This document shows positions 8,767 to 19,680 of a stretch of DNA of 64,000 nucleotides, in pieces. The stretch comes from an uncultured Bryobacteraceae bacterium (GTDB lineage Bacteria > Acidobacteriota > Terriglobia > Bryobacterales > Bryobacteraceae): NCBI GenBank assembly GCA_938027685.1, contig CALJAM010000010.1:1-64000 (forward strand), written 5' to 3'. The translations under genes were made by a program, and so were the position numbers. Numbering within the stretch: position 1 is the first letter of the stretch; every line of letters begins with the position of its first letter. The notes under the pieces are model-generated. The model did not search any database. It had not been told where the DNA came from and saw only the letters and a program-made list of their open reading frames with translations.

Positions 8767-10050
8767 TCATGGGTACAGACCGCGCACCGCCACGGCCTCG
8801 GCCACCCGCCCCACGCCCAGCATGTTGGCCGCCAGCCGCATGCTGACCTTCCGTTCCAGATGCAGACTGAGCACCTCGTGAAACGCGTTCTTCATGACCC
8901 GTTCCAGGCGCTCGTGCACCTCATGCAGCTCCCACATCAGATGCTGCTCGTTCTGCACCCACTCGAAGTAGGAAACGGTTACGCCGCCCGCATTGCAGAG
9001 GATGTCCGGGATGATGAAAACCCCCTTCTCCTCCAGAATCCGGTCGGCCTCGGGCGTGAGCGGTCCGTTGGCAGCCTCCGCGATGATCTTGGCCCGGACG
9101 CCGGCGGCATTGCCACCGTGAATCGCGTTCTCCAACGCCGCCGGAATCAGCACGTCGCACTCCAGCGCCAGCAGCTCCTCGCTCGAGATCGGTTCGGCGC
9201 CCGCAAAGCCGACGACGCTCCCCGTCCGCTCCTTGTGCATCATGAGCTTGGGAATGTCCAAGCCGTTCTTGTTGTAAACGCCGCCGCGCGAATCGTTCAC
9301 GGCAATCACCAGGGCCTGGTGCGAATCCAGCAGCAGAGCGGCTACCGACCCGGCATTGCCGAATCCCTGAACGACCACCCGCGCGCCCTTCATCTTCATC
9401 CGCAGGTGTTCGAAGGCGCACTCCAGCGTGTGGAACACGCCCCGGCCGGTGGCCTCGTCGCGCCCCCGCGAGCCGCCCGCGGCCAGCGGCTTTCCCGTCA
9501 CTACCCCGGGCACCGGGTAGCCTTCCCGCTTCATCATGCTGTAGGTGTCCATGATCCACGCCATGATCTGGGCGTTCGTGTAGACGTCCGGCGCGGGGAT
9601 GTCCTGCTGCGGCCCGATCAGGGGCGTAATGCTGGCCGCGTACCGCCGGGTCAGGCGTTCCAGCTCCCCGGGCGAGAGCTTTTTGGGGTCGCAGGCCACC
9701 CCACCCTTGCCGCCGCCGAACGGGATGTTCACGACCGCGCACTTCCAGCTCATCCACATGGCGAGCGCTTTCACTTCGTCCAGAGTCACGGCCGGGTGAT
9801 AGCGGATGCCGCCCTTGGCCGGCCCCCGGACGGTGCTGTGTTGCACGCGGTAGCCTTCGAAGTGCAGCACTTCGCCGTTATCCATGCGGATCGGCAGGTT
9901 GACGATCAGGATCCGCTCCGGGTACTTGATCATGGCCCGCAGATCTTGCGGCAGCTCCAGCGCATCGGCCGCGGCATCGAAATTCTCCAGCGCCACTTGA
10001 TAGGGCGACTTGTGATGGTTTGGCTGAACAGACGACATTCCCTTAGCCAT
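8767..10050 (-). CDS. gdhA: Glutamate dehydrogenase (Glu/Leu/Phe/Val dehydrogenase family)
   Basis: [43 protein letters not shown] signature. Confidence 0.95.
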   Translation of the reverse strand: MAKGMSSVQPNHHKSPYQVALENFDAAADALELPQDLRAMIKYPERILIVNLPIRMDNGEVLHFEGYRVQHSTVRGPAKGGIRYHPAVTLDEVKALAMWMSWKCAVVNIPFGGGKGGVACDPKKLSPGELERLTRRYAASITPLIGPQQDIPAPDVYTNAQIMAWIMDTYSMMKREGYPVPGVVTGKPLAAGGSRGRDEATGRGVFHTLECAFEHLRMKMKGARVVVQGFGNAGSVAALLLDSHQALVIAVNDSRGGVYNKNGLDIPKLMMHKERTGSVVGFAGAEPISSEELLALECDVLIPAALENAIHGGNAAGVRAKIIAEAANGPLTPEADRILEEKGVFIIPDILCNAGGVTVSYFEWVQNEQHLMWELHEVHERLERVMKNAFHEVLSLHLERKVSMRLAANMLGVGRVAEAVAVRGLYP

Positions 10051-10118
10051 TGACCTCCTATACGGTGATAAAACCTGTTTATCCTAGCGCAACCCGACCC
10101 CTTCTGCAACCGGAGGCT

Positions 10119-10967
10119 TCATAGCACGTCCGCGAACCCGCGCTTCAGGTGCCGAAAGAACAGCCCGCCCGCTACGAACGTCACCGAGGCCGCTGCCGCC
10201 AGCGCCCCCAGCTCGCGCAGGTTCACGGGTAGGTCGGTAAGCAGTCGCTCCCGGTACGCCTCCACGAAATGGGTCATCGGGTTGTATCTCACCAGCCACA
10301 ACAAATGAGACGGGATTTGTTCTTTCGTGATGAAGATCGGCGTCAGCCAGAACCAGCCCGTCAGCACCACCATCAGCACGTGCGCCGTGTCCCGCACATA
10401 CACGTTCAGGCTGGAAACGATCCAACCCAGCCCCACCGCAAACAGCCCCAGCAGAAACATGTACACGGGCAACAGCAGCACCATCAACCCCACGTGCCCG
10501 CCCCAGACGGCGATCGCCGCCGCCGCCATGGCCACCGCCATCAGGTGGTTGATCAGCGACGAAAGAAAAATCGAAACCGGCGCCAGCTCCGCGGGAAATA
10601 GCGTCTTGGTGATCAGATTCTTGTGATCGAGCAGACAACCTACCGACCGCTGCACGGTCTCCTGGAACAACAGCCACGGCAGGAAGCCGGCGAAAAGAAA
10701 CAGCGTGTAGTTCTGCGTGATCTCGCTCGGCGGAAGCCGTACGCGCAGGCAGGTCTGGAAGACGAACGTCCAGCTCGCCAGCAGCACCAGCGGGTGAATC
10801 AGTCCCCACAGCCATCCCGCCGCCGAACCCACGAATCGCTGCTCGAAATCGCGCCGTACGAGCTGGAACAGCAGGCTGCGCCGCTCCACGAGGTTGCGCA
10901 GGAAATGCATCCCGGGCAGGCGGTTCATCAGATCGTATTGTAGCGGCCGCGCCAAGCATGCTCGCAT
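10119..10967 (-). CDS. ABC-2 type polysaccharide/O-antigen export permease
   Basis: Hydrophobic ~6 TM protein; [39 protein letters not shown] typical of Wzm/TagG permeases. Confidence 0.88.
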   Translation of the reverse strand: MRACLARPLQYDLMNRLPGMHFLRNLVERRSLLFQLVRRDFEQRFVGSAAGWLWGLIHPLVLLASWTFVFQTCLRVRLPPSEITQNYTLFLFAGFLPWLLFQETVQRSVGCLLDHKNLITKTLFPAELAPVSIFLSSLINHLMAVAMAAAAIAVWGGHVGLMVLLLPVYMFLLGLFAVGLGWIVSSLNVYVRDTAHVLMVVLTGWFWLTPIFITKEQIPSHLLWLVRYNPMTHFVEAYRERLLTDLPVNLRELGALAAAASVTFVAGGLFFRHLKRGFADVL

Positions 10968-11002
10968 CGCCGTACTTGCGCCATAATGGATCCATAACCG
11001 GG

Positions 11003-11662
11003 ATGTTCCGCACCGTCAAGGAGCAGATCGAGACCATCTTCCGTGCAGACCCTGCTGCGCGTAGCGTCCTCGAGATCCTGCTCTGTTATCCCGGCTTCCA
11101 CGCCATCCTCCTCCACCGGCTGGCGCACAAGCTCTGGTGCTGGCGCATACCCCTCCTGCCGCGCCTGATCTCGCAGTTCAGCCGCTGGCTCACCGGCATC
11201 GAAATCCATCCCGGCGCGCGCATCGGGCGCCGCTTCTTTATCGATCACGGCATGGGAGTCGTCATCGGCGAAACCACCGAAATCGGCGACGACGTGCTCC
11301 TGTATCAGGGCGTCACCCTGGGCGGCACCGGCAAGGAGAAAGGTAAGCGGCACCCCACTATCGGCAACCACGTCGTCATCGGCGCAGGAGCCAAGGTGCT
11401 CGGCAACATCCGCATCGGCGATTACGTGAAGATCGGCGCCGGCTCCGTCGTCATCCGCTCGGTCCCCGACCACTCGACCGTCGTCGGCGTCCCCGGACGC
11501 GTCGTCCGCATCGCCGGCGTCTCGATCAACGACGAGCTCGAGCACGGCAAACTGCCCGACCCTGAAGGCCAGGCCATCGAGGAGCTCACCCGCCGCGTCG
11601 AACAGCTCGAACAGCAGGTGCGCGCACTGTTGCAACAGAAAGTGGGCCCGCGCGATTCCTGA
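11003..11662 (+). CDS. cysE: Serine O-acetyltransferase
   Basis: Left-handed beta-helix hexapeptides; [57 protein letters not shown]. Confidence 0.95.
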   Translation: MFRTVKEQIETIFRADPAARSVLEILLCYPGFHAILLHRLAHKLWCWRIPLLPRLISQFSRWLTGIEIHPGARIGRRFFIDHGMGVVIGETTEIGDDVLLYQGVTLGGTGKEKGKRHPTIGNHVVIGAGAKVLGNIRIGDYVKIGAGSVVIRSVPDHSTVVGVPGRVVRIAGVSINDELEHGKLPDPEGQAIEELTRRVEQLEQQVRALLQQKVGPRDS

Positions 11663-11671
11663 CCGACACCC

Positions 11672-12970
11672 TCAGCTCGCCAGGTAGGGCAGCGACCACG
11701 GCTTCCGATAAACCCGCGTCACCAGAGCCTGCGCTTCCGCGTTGCCTCGCACCCGCTCGGCGGCCCCCTCCCACTCGATGCGTGAACGGCTACGCAGCGC
11801 GATGTTGCCCAGGGCCGCCACCGTGGAGACATAATGTCCCGTCTCGACGTCGGTCACCGGCCGCCGCCGCGATCGGACGCATTCCAGAAAGTTCCCTACG
11901 TGCGCCCGACGCCCGTCCGCCTCCCGGTCCTGCGGATCCACTACCCGCTTGATGCTCAGGTTCTTCTTCTTCGGCTCCGGAATGACTTCCCACCCCCGTT
12001 GGTCCACCACCAACGTGGCTTCGCTGCCGCTGAACGCCAGGCCGTGGGGACGACCCCCGATGCCCACGCCCCCCAACATCTGGTGCTCCCAGATCAGCGT
12101 ATAACCGGGAAACTCGTACACGGCCACCTGCGTGTCGGGCGTCTCGGCGTTGTCCTCGCAAACGTACTTGCCGCCCGTGGAGGTCACCGCGCGCGGCGGC
12201 TCCGGCCCCATCGCCCACAGCGCCAGATTGATCAGATGCACGCCCCAGTCCGTCATCAACCCGCCGGCATAATCCCAGAACCAGCGAAAGTTGAAGTGGA
12301 ATCGGTTGGGATTGAACGGCCGCAGCGGCGCCGGCCCCAGCCAGAAATCGTAATCCACCCCCGCGGGCGGATTCGAATCGGGCGGATTACCGATGCCTCC
12401 TACCCAGTCCAGGTAAGCCCAGGCGCGCACCTGCCGGATCTTGCCTAGCTTGCCCGACTGCACGAACTCGATCGCCTCCTGATAGTGCGGACCGCTGCGC
12501 CACTGGGTACCCATCTGCACGATGCGGCCGTGCCGCCGCGCCGCCTCCACCATCGCCCGCCCCTCCGCAATCGTCGTCGCCAGCGGCTTCTCCACGTACA
12601 CGTCCTTGCCCTCCTGGCAGGCCAGTACCGTGGGCAGCGCGTGCCAATGATCGGGCGTGCAGACCACCACCACGTCCACATCCTTCCGCTCGATCACGCG
12701 GCGGAAGTCTTTCACTCCCTCCGGCCGATACTTGCGCAGCTTCTCCACCAACGCCATGCCGCCGGCGATGCGCGACTCGTCTACATCGCACACCACCGGA
12801 CAATCCACTTCCGGATAACTCAGGAAGGCCGTCAGGTCGCCCCGGCTGATGCCTCCGCAGCCGATCAGCCCGACGCGGATTTTCTCCAGCGCCGAAATCG
12901 ACCGCGCCGGACGCACCAGCGCCAGCGAAGAACCGAGCAGAATGAAACTACGACGGGTGCCGCCTTTCAT
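11672..12970 (-). CDS. Gfo/Idh/MocA family oxidoreductase, Tat-type signal
   Basis: MKGGTRRSFILLGSSLAL, VGLIGCGGISRGDL, CTPDHWHALPTVLACQEGKDVYVEKPLATTIAEGRAM. Confidence 0.92.
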   Translation of the reverse strand: MKGGTRRSFILLGSSLALVRPARSISALEKIRVGLIGCGGISRGDLTAFLSYPEVDCPVVCDVDESRIAGGMALVEKLRKYRPEGVKDFRRVIERKDVDVVVVCTPDHWHALPTVLACQEGKDVYVEKPLATTIAEGRAMVEAARRHGRIVQMGTQWRSGPHYQEAIEFVQSGKLGKIRQVRAWAYLDWVGGIGNPPDSNPPAGVDYDFWLGPAPLRPFNPNRFHFNFRWFWDYAGGLMTDWGVHLINLALWAMGPEPPRAVTSTGGKYVCEDNAETPDTQVAVYEFPGYTLIWEHQMLGGVGIGGRPHGLAFSGSEATLVVDQRGWEVIPEPKKKNLSIKRVVDPQDREADGRRAHVGNFLECVRSRRRPVTDVETGHYVSTVAALGNIALRSRSRIEWEGAAERVRGNAEAQALVTRVYRKPWSLPYLAS

Positions 12971-12979
12971 AGCACGCCC

Positions 12980-12985
12980 AGTATA
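12980..12985 (-). promoter_or_regulatory. Putative -10 element TATACT for the Gfo/Idh gene
   Basis: RC of AGTATA; 9 nt before ATG 12970; divergent to the 13004 element. Confidence 0.4.
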
Positions 12986-13003
12986 ACGCCCCCAAAATCC
13001 CGC

Positions 13004-13009
13004 TAGACT
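13004..13009 (+). promoter_or_regulatory. Putative -10 element TAGACT, 7 nt before ATG 13017
   Basis: GCTAGACTCGGATGCATG; spacing implies leaderless mRNA; no SD seen. Confidence 0.4.
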
Positions 13010-13016
13010 CGGATGC

Positions 13017-14453
13017 ATGAAAAGGCTTGGGATCGCCCTGCCCGCCGCCCTCCTGCTGCCCGCGCAGGTCATTCAGCTCGGTTCGCGCAGGGAACTCTTC
13101 CTGGATCGCTTCCTCATCGACCGGCTCGACCAAGCACAACTGCGCGTCGCACAGCCCGTGGAAGCCGGCCCCGTCCTTCGCCTGGATCAGCCCTGGGAAG
13201 GACCGTTCAGCGGCTACTTCACCGTCATCTACGACCCGCCCGTCTACAGGCTCTATTACCGTGGCCTGCCCGCAGCCGGACCGGACGGCAGCCCCCGCGA
13301 AGTCACTTGCTACGCCGAATCGCAGGACGGGATCCGCTGGGTCAAACCGCAGCTCGGCCTCTTTGAAGTGGCAGGCACTCGCCGCAACAACGTTATCCTC
13401 GCCGATCAGCCGCCTTTCTCGCATAACTTCGCTCCCTTCCTCGATCGCCGTCCCGGCGTGCCTGCCGCCGAGCGCTACAAGGCCCTTGCCGGAACCGCCC
13501 GCACCGGCCTACACGCCTTCGTCTCCGCCGACGGCATCCGATGGCGCCGCCTGCGCGAAAGCGCCGTGATCCCCGCTCCCGACCCCTCCGCCTTCGACTC
13601 CCAGAACGTCGCCTTCTGGAGCGAAAGCGAAGGCTGCTATGTCTGCTACTTCCGCAGCTGGAAGCGGATCGGCCAAGTCAACTATCGCTGGATCTCCCGA
13701 ACTACCAGCACGAACTTCCTCGACTGGAGCCCTCCGGTCGAAATGGACTTCGGTCAAGCGCCGCCCGAGCAGTTCTACACCAACCAGACCGCCCCTTACT
13801 TCCGTGCACCCCACCTTTACATCGGATTGGCGGCTCGCTTCATGCCCGGCCGACGCGCGCTCGGCGAAGCCCAGGCGCGCCGGCTCCTGGCGGATCCGCG
13901 TTACGCCGCGGATTGCTCGGACGCCATCCTGCTTACCAGCCGCGGCGGCCACCGCTACGAACGTACCTTCCTGGAAGCCTTCCTCCGACCCGGCCTCGGC
14001 TGGCAGAATTGGGTCTCGCGCACCAACTACCCCGCTCTCAACCTCGTTCCCACCGGCGCAAACGAAATGTCCTTTTATGTGGCGCGCCATTACGCGCAAG
14101 CCACCGCGCATCTGAGCCGCTACGTGCTCGCCCTCGACCGCATCGCCTCCATCCACGCAGGATATGCGGAAGGAGAGGCGCTCACGCACCCCTTCGTCTT
14201 CGCCGGCCGCGAACTTGAAATCAACTACGCGACCTCAGCCGCCGGCTGGCTGCGCATCGAAATCACCGACGAAGCCGGCCGCGCCCTGCCGGGCCGCTCC
14301 CTCCATGACAGCCTCGAGATCCTCGGCGATGAGATCGAAGGCGTCGCGCGTTGGAAAAACGGAAGCGACCTTTCCCCGCTGGCGGGAAAACCCATAAGGC
14401 TCCGCATCCGCCTCAAAGAAGCCGATCTGTACGCCTTGCGCTTCCGTCCTTAG
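13017..14453 (+). CDS. Secreted hypothetical protein, possibly a five-bladed propeller glycosidase-like fold
   Basis: Signal peptide; LGSRRELFLDRFLIDRL, YDPPVYRLYYRG, YAESQDGIRWVKPQLGL. Resembles conserved proteins of Acidobacteria/Planctomycetes; function inferred. Confidence 0.75.
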   Translation: MKRLGIALPAALLLPAQVIQLGSRRELFLDRFLIDRLDQAQLRVAQPVEAGPVLRLDQPWEGPFSGYFTVIYDPPVYRLYYRGLPAAGPDGSPREVTCYAESQDGIRWVKPQLGLFEVAGTRRNNVILADQPPFSHNFAPFLDRRPGVPAAERYKALAGTARTGLHAFVSADGIRWRRLRESAVIPAPDPSAFDSQNVAFWSESEGCYVCYFRSWKRIGQVNYRWISRTTSTNFLDWSPPVEMDFGQAPPEQFYTNQTAPYFRAPHLYIGLAARFMPGRRALGEAQARRLLADPRYAADCSDAILLTSRGGHRYERTFLEAFLRPGLGWQNWVSRTNYPALNLVPTGANEMSFYVARHYAQATAHLSRYVLALDRIASIHAGYAEGEALTHPFVFAGRELEINYATSAAGWLRIEITDEAGRALPGRSLHDSLEILGDEIEGVARWKNGSDLSPLAGKPIRLRIRLKEADLYALRFRP

Positions 14454-15211
14454 CCGCCCTGCCGGCCGGCGGCGGCCGCCTGCGCCGCACTCGCCGCCTG
14501 GTAGGCCTCCAGGACCTCGCGAACCGGACCCTCTCGCACCACGCGCCCGGCATCCAGCCAAAGCGCGCGCGTGCAAATGCGCTTTAGAATTTCACCCGCA
14601 TGAGAAACGCAGACGAAAGTGCAGCCCCGACGGCGCAACTCCTCGATCCTCTCGAAACAAGCGGCCTGGAAAGCCTGATCGCCCACCGCCAGGATTTCAT
14701 CGAACAGCATCACCTCCGCTTCGACGTGTATGGCCACCGAAAAGGCCAGCCGCAGAATCATGCCCGCCGAGTAGGTCCGTAAAGGCTCGTCGAGAAACTC
14801 GCCGATGCCCGAAAACTCGACGATTTCGTCGAAGCGCCGCCGTAATTCCGTACGGCTGAGCCCCAGCAGCGACGCATAGACGGCCAGATTCTCCCGGCCC
14901 GTCAAATCCGGATGAAAGCCCGAGCCCAGTTCGAGCAAACCCGCCACGCGGCCCCGCACCCTCACCTCGCCCTCGTCCGGAAACGACAGGCCGGCGATCA
15001 GACTCAGCAGCGTGCTCTTGCCCGCCCCGTTCGAGCCTACCACCGCCAGGCTGCCGCCCTCCTCCAGCTCGAAGGAAACCTCGCGCAGAGCGTAGAAACG
15101 CTCCTTCCGCTTGCGCCTCCATTTATCCATCAGATAGCGGTGGAGGAAGGCGCGGCTCGGATGCCGGTAATAGATCTTCGAAACTTTGCGAAATTCGATC
15201 GCAGGCGGCAT
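14450..15211 (-). CDS. ABC-2 polysaccharide exporter ATP-binding protein (Wzt/TagH-like, no C-terminal sugar-binding domain)
   Basis: Walker A VGSNGAGKSTLL, signature YSAGMILRLAF, Walker B EVMLFDEILAVGDQAF. Confidence 0.93.
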   Translation of the reverse strand: MPPAIEFRKVSKIYYRHPSRAFLHRYLMDKWRRKRKERFYALREVSFELEEGGSLAVVGSNGAGKSTLLSLIAGLSFPDEGEVRVRGRVAGLLELGSGFHPDLTGRENLAVYASLLGLSRTELRRRFDEIVEFSGIGEFLDEPLRTYSAGMILRLAFSVAIHVEAEVMLFDEILAVGDQAFQAACFERIEELRRRGCTFVCVSHAGEILKRICTRALWLDAGRVVREGPVREVLEAYQAASAAQAAAAGRQGG

Positions 15212-15212
15212 C

Positions 15213-15977
15213 TTACAAGTAATCCGCGAATTTCGCCTTCGAGCGACGGAAAATGACAAGGCCCGCCCCCAACGCCAGCAAGGAAACAAACGCCAGCTTC
15301 CACACCAACGAAAACGGCGGCTCGCGGTTTTCCAGTAAAACCAATCGGCAGGCCATCACTACCGCCGCGATAGGATTGAACTGGTACACCGTGCGGTACT
15401 GATCGGGAATGATGGCGAACGAGTAGAAAATCGGCACCAGCCAGAACAGTACCGTGTTCGCCGATTCCACTACGTATCGCACGTCGCGAAAGAAAACGTC
15501 CAGCGCCGAAGACGCCAGCGAAAGGCCGCAGACGAAGATGATCTCCATGCCGAAGACAAACGGCAGCCAGAGCCAGTTTCGGTTGACCCCGTAGCCGGCC
15601 CCCAGCACGAACGCCACCAGCAGGGCAATCTGAATCAGGAAATGAACCCCGTTGGCGAGCACCACCGAAACCGGCACGATCTCGCGCGGCATGCGCACTC
15701 GCTTGACCAACGCGGCGTTATTCAGCAGCGACGTCGTGCCGCTCACCCAGGCCACGGCGAAGAAATTGTATGGCACCAGACCGCAAAGCACGAATACCCC
15801 GAAGTTCTTGATCGAAGGGCTGGGGAAGATCTTCGTGAAGATGAACGTCAGCACGCCCATCATCACCAGCGGATTCAGCAGCGACCAGAAAACCCCCAGC
15901 GACATGTTGCGGTAGCGGATTTTGAAATCCCGCAGAATCAGGTTCTGTAACAGGAAACCGTGTCGAAGCACCGGCAT
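15213..15977 (-). CDS. ABC-2 polysaccharide export permease
   Basis: [40 protein letters not shown], ~6 TM, adjacent to cognate ATPase. Confidence 0.92.
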   Translation of the reverse strand: MPVLRHGFLLQNLILRDFKIRYRNMSLGVFWSLLNPLVMMGVLTFIFTKIFPSPSIKNFGVFVLCGLVPYNFFAVAWVSGTTSLLNNAALVKRVRMPREIVPVSVVLANGVHFLIQIALLVAFVLGAGYGVNRNWLWLPFVFGMEIIFVCGLSLASSALDVFFRDVRYVVESANTVLFWLVPIFYSFAIIPDQYRTVYQFNPIAAVVMACRLVLLENREPPFSLVWKLAFVSLLALGAGLVIFRRSKAKFADYL

Positions 15978-16096
15978 GACCGCTGCGCTATCGGGCCTCG
16001 CTGAACCCGCTTAGTTTAACACACGGAACCGAAGCGCCCGCCTTCCCTGTTGACGCCGACGCGGGTTCCCGGTTCATACTGGCGGGGGAGGGCCCT

Positions 16097-17341
16097 ATGC
16101 ATCGCAGGCATTTCCTGGCTTCCGCAGCTCTGAGCTCTGCCGTTGCGCCCCGCGCCCTCGCCTTTCAGGGCGAAAAAAGCCGGTTGAAAATCACCAGCGT
16201 GCGTGTGGTTCGCACCCGCCCGAAACGCCCCTTGCCCGCCTACCAGCCCGCCCCAGGCTCCTGGTCCACGCAGGGCGCCGAGGTCGCCAGCCCCATGTCC
16301 ATTTACCCCAAGTACAAGGCGCGCCGCTCCCTCTATTTCCCGGATCCCGGCAGGCTCGATAGCTTTACCGTCGAGATCGCCACCGACAAGGGCCTGAAAG
16401 GCTACGGACAGGGCGGCCCCGGCGGCGCCGCCGTCGTCGAGGGACACCTCGCCAAGCTCCTCGTCGGCGAGGACCCCTTCGACATCGAGAAACTCTGGGA
16501 CATCATGTGGCGCGCCACCATGCACTACGGACGCATGGGCATCGCCATCAACGCTATCAGCGGCGCGGATCTGGCGCTCTGGGACCTGATCGGAAAGGCC
16601 CTGAACGAACCCGTCTACCGCCTGCTCGGCGGAGCCACCAAGGAACGCATCCCCGCCTACTGCACCGGCAACGATATCGAGCAGCACGTCGAGTTCGGCT
16701 TCCGCCGCCTCAAGCTCGCCATGCCTCACGGGCCCGCCGACGGCCGGGCGGGCATGAACAAGAACGTCGAACTGATACGTCGCGCACGCCGGGCGCTGGG
16801 CGAAGACGGCGACATCATGCTGGATTGTTGGATGGCATGGACCGAGGATTACGCGCGCGAAATGGCCGAGCTGGCCGCACCCTACCGCGTCTACTGGATG
16901 GAGGAATGTCTCCCGCCTCACGATTACGAAGGCTTCGCCCGGCTCCGCGCCGCCGTACGAACAACCCGCATCGCCACCGGCGAACACGAGTACACTCGCT
17001 ACGGGTTCCGCCGGCTGCTCGAACATCGCGCGGCCGATATCTGGCAACCGGACATTCACTGGTGTGGCGGCCTCACTGAGTTGCGCCGCATCGCCGCCCT
17101 CGCCGCTGCCTACGACATCCCGGTCATTCCCCACGTGGGCGGCAGCCGCGACGCCATCCATTTCGTGATGGCCACGCCCAACAGCCCGTGGGCCGAGCTC
17201 TTCATGCCGCCGCCCGGTGGACCGCCCGAAGTATACCGCCGCTATGAGGAGGACAACCTCCTCACGCGCGGACCGGAGGGAATTTACACGCGTCCCTCCG
17301 ACGCACCCGGCTTCGGCTGGGACTTCGAGGTCATTTCCTGA
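16097..17341 (+). CDS. Enolase-superfamily mandelate racemase/muconate lactonizing-type enzyme, Tat-like signal
   Basis: MHRRHFLASAALSS; DLALWDLIGKALNEPVYRLLGG; DIMLDCWMAWT, YWMEECLPPHDYEG, IATGEHEYT. Confidence 0.9.
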   Translation: MHRRHFLASAALSSAVAPRALAFQGEKSRLKITSVRVVRTRPKRPLPAYQPAPGSWSTQGAEVASPMSIYPKYKARRSLYFPDPGRLDSFTVEIATDKGLKGYGQGGPGGAAVVEGHLAKLLVGEDPFDIEKLWDIMWRATMHYGRMGIAINAISGADLALWDLIGKALNEPVYRLLGGATKERIPAYCTGNDIEQHVEFGFRRLKLAMPHGPADGRAGMNKNVELIRRARRALGEDGDIMLDCWMAWTEDYAREMAELAAPYRVYWMEECLPPHDYEGFARLRAAVRTTRIATGEHEYTRYGFRRLLEHRAADIWQPDIHWCGGLTELRRIAALAAAYDIPVIPHVGGSRDAIHFVMATPNSPWAELFMPPPGGPPEVYRRYEEDNLLTRGPEGIYTRPSDAPGFGWDFEVIS

Positions 17342-17361
17342 GGTCAGAGGCAGCGCCTCCC

Positions 17362-17367
17362 TATACT
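17362..17367 (+). promoter_or_regulatory. Putative -10 element TATACT upstream of dinG
   Basis: CCCTATACTGGCATTAGGCGATG; 11 nt to ATG 17379. Confidence 0.4.
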
Positions 17368-17378
17368 GGCATTAGGCG

Positions 17379-19307
17379 ATGCCTGCCCGCACGCACCAGT
17401 TCACGGTCCGCCAGTTCTTTTCTCCCCGCGGCTTGCTGTCGCGCTGGCACCCCAATTACGAGTACCGTCCCGGCCAGCTTCAAATGGCGGAGGCGGTCTG
17501 GGAAGCCTTGAACCGCGGGCGGCACCTCATCGTCGAGGCCGGCACAGGCACCGGCAAGACTCTGGCCTACTTGGTGCCCGCCATCCTTTGGGGAAAGCGG
17601 ATCGTCATTTCCACCGGCACCAAGAACCTTCAGGACCAGCTCTTTTACAAGGACATTCCCTTCCTGGAGAAGCTCCTGGGCAGACGGCTCGCCGCCTGTT
17701 ACATGAAAGGCCGCAACAATTACGCCTGCCGGCAAAAGATCTACGACGCCGATAAGGAGCTGCTGCTCGAAGGCCTGGACGAGCTCAGCGATTTCCAGCT
17801 GATCCGCGAGTGGGAGAAGACCACTGAAACGGGCGATCGCGCCGAGATCCGCGGCCTGCCTGAAGACAGCAGCGCCTGGGCGAAAATCGATGCGCGCCGC
17901 GAGCGCTGCCCCGGCCAGAAATGTCCCCAGTTCGAGCGGTGCTTCCTTACCCTGATGCATCAGCGCGCACTCGCCAGCGACATCATCATCGTCAACCATC
18001 ACCTCTTCTTCGCCGACCTGGCCCTGAAGGAAAACGAGGCCGTCTCCGTTATCCCGGACTACTCCGCCGTCGTGCTCGACGAAGCCCACGAGATCGAGGA
18101 GATCGCCGGCCAGTACTTCGGCGTGCAGGTCTCCAACTACCAGTTCGACGAGCTGCGGCGCGACATCGCCGCACTGGCCCGCCGCAAACAGTTCGGTTCC
18201 CAGGAACTCGACCGCGTTCTCCAGCGCATGGACGAGCTGTCGGCCCGCTTCTTCGCCCTCTTCGGTGAGGACGAAGGTCGTTGGACCTTCCGCGAACAGA
18301 CGGAGTTTCTCGCGCGCCACGGGGAGGCCTACGAGGATCTGCTGCGCATCCTCCAAGTGGTCGCATCCCATCTGAATCTGATCGAGAACCCGCCCGAAGA
18401 AGTCGCGCCCCTGACCCGCCGCGCCGCCGAACTCGCCCGCCAGCTCGCCTTCTGGATGGAAGCGGCCGAGCCCGGCTACGTCTACTGGGTCGAGCGTCGC
18501 GGCCGCGGTTGCTTCCTGCAGGCCACACCCATTGACGTCGGCCCCATCCTGGCCGAAAAACTCTTCGCTCGCGTCGACGCCGTCATCCTCACCTCCGCCA
18601 CCCTCGCCGTCGGCGGCAGCTTCGAGTACATCCAGAAACGACTGGGCGTCGAAGAAGCCGAAACTCTCATCGTGCCCGGACACTTCGATTACCGCCGCCA
18701 GGCCCTGCTCTATGTGCCTCTGCATCTGCCGGACCCGAGGGACCGCGAGTTCCCCGCGTGCGCGGCCGAGGAGATCCTGCGCATCCTGCGCATCAGCCGC
18801 GGCCGCGCCTTCGTCCTCTTCACTTCCCACCAGCAAATGCGGCAGATCTACGACCGCGTCTCGCCCGCGCTCGAATATCCCTGCCTGCTCCAGGGCACCG
18901 GACCCCGAACCGCGCTGCTCGAGGAGTTCCGCACCACGCCGCACGCGGTGCTCTTCGCCACCGCATCCTTCTGGCAGGGCGTGGACGTGCCCGGCGAGCA
19001 GTTGAGCTGCGTCATCGTGGACCGCCTGCCCTTCGCCGTGCCCACCGACCCCGTGGTCGAGGCCCGCATCCGCGCCATCCGCGAGGAGGGCGGCAATCCC
19101 TTTTACGAGTATCAGATCCCGCAAGCCGCTCTCGCCCTCAAGCAGGGCTTCGGGCGGCTGATCCGCTCCGCCCAGGACCGCGGCGTGCTCGTGCTGTTGG
19201 ATAATCGGATCAGCAGACAACGCTACGGCCGCGTCTTCTTCGAAAGTCTGCCCGACTATTGCTTCACCACGCGGCTGGAAGACGTGGAGAAATTCTTTCA
19301 TGTTTGA
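17379..19307 (+). CDS. dinG: DinG-family ATP-dependent DNA helicase (XPD-like SF2)
   Basis: VEAGTGTGKTLAYLVPA, VLDEAHEIEE, four-Cys FeS region, FWQGVDVPGEQLSCVIVDRLPF, QGFGRLIRS. Confidence 0.92.
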   Translation: MPARTHQFTVRQFFSPRGLLSRWHPNYEYRPGQLQMAEAVWEALNRGRHLIVEAGTGTGKTLAYLVPAILWGKRIVISTGTKNLQDQLFYKDIPFLEKLLGRRLAACYMKGRNNYACRQKIYDADKELLLEGLDELSDFQLIREWEKTTETGDRAEIRGLPEDSSAWAKIDARRERCPGQKCPQFERCFLTLMHQRALASDIIIVNHHLFFADLALKENEAVSVIPDYSAVVLDEAHEIEEIAGQYFGVQVSNYQFDELRRDIAALARRKQFGSQELDRVLQRMDELSARFFALFGEDEGRWTFREQTEFLARHGEAYEDLLRILQVVASHLNLIENPPEEVAPLTRRAAELARQLAFWMEAAEPGYVYWVERRGRGCFLQATPIDVGPILAEKLFARVDAVILTSATLAVGGSFEYIQKRLGVEEAETLIVPGHFDYRRQALLYVPLHLPDPRDREFPACAAEEILRILRISRGRAFVLFTSHQQMRQIYDRVSPALEYPCLLQGTGPRTALLEEFRTTPHAVLFATASFWQGVDVPGEQLSCVIVDRLPFAVPTDPVVEARIRAIREEGGNPFYEYQIPQAALALKQGFGRLIRSAQDRGVLVLLDNRISRQRYGRVFFESLPDYCFTTRLEDVEKFFHV

Positions 19308-19680
19308 AGTCTCCGTCGAGGAAACCTTCGCCGCCGCCCACGCCCTCCGCGCCTATCGCGGCAAATGCGAGAACCTGCACGGCCACAACTACAAAGTCGA
19401 GGTCACCCTGCAGGGCGATGAGCTGGACGGCGCCGGTCTGTTGGTGGATTTCGTGGAGCTGAAACGCTGGCTGCGCGCCGTCATCGAGCGGCTCGATCAC
19501 CGTCTGCTCAATGACGTCGAGCCCTTCGATCGGCTCAATCCCACGGCCGAGAATATGGCCCTCTACTTCTACCAGGAGATCTCACGCGCGCTCGCCGCCA
19601 GTCCCCACGCCGGCAGGGTGCGCGTCGCCCGCGTCACGGTCCGCGAAACTGACTCCGCCAGCGCGGTCTACCGCCCGTAA
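19300..19680 (+). CDS. queD: 6-carboxy-5,6,7,8-tetrahydropterin synthase / 6-pyruvoyl tetrahydropterin synthase family
   Basis: EETFAAAHALRAYRGKCENLHGHNYKVEVTL, LVDFVELK, LDHRLLNDV, PTAENMA. Confidence 0.93.
   Translation: MFEVSVEETFAAAHALRAYRGKCENLHGHNYKVEVTLQGDELDGAGLLVDFVELKRWLRAVIERLDHRLLNDVEPFDRLNPTAENMALYFYQEISRALAASPHAGRVRVARVTVRETDSASAVYRP

Noticed and set aside
17361-19301. 646-aa ORF antisense to dinG
   Set aside because: Mirror ORF from high-GC codon bias; Ala/Gly/Glu/Asp/Val-rich low-complexity translation, while the opposite frame has full helicase motifs.
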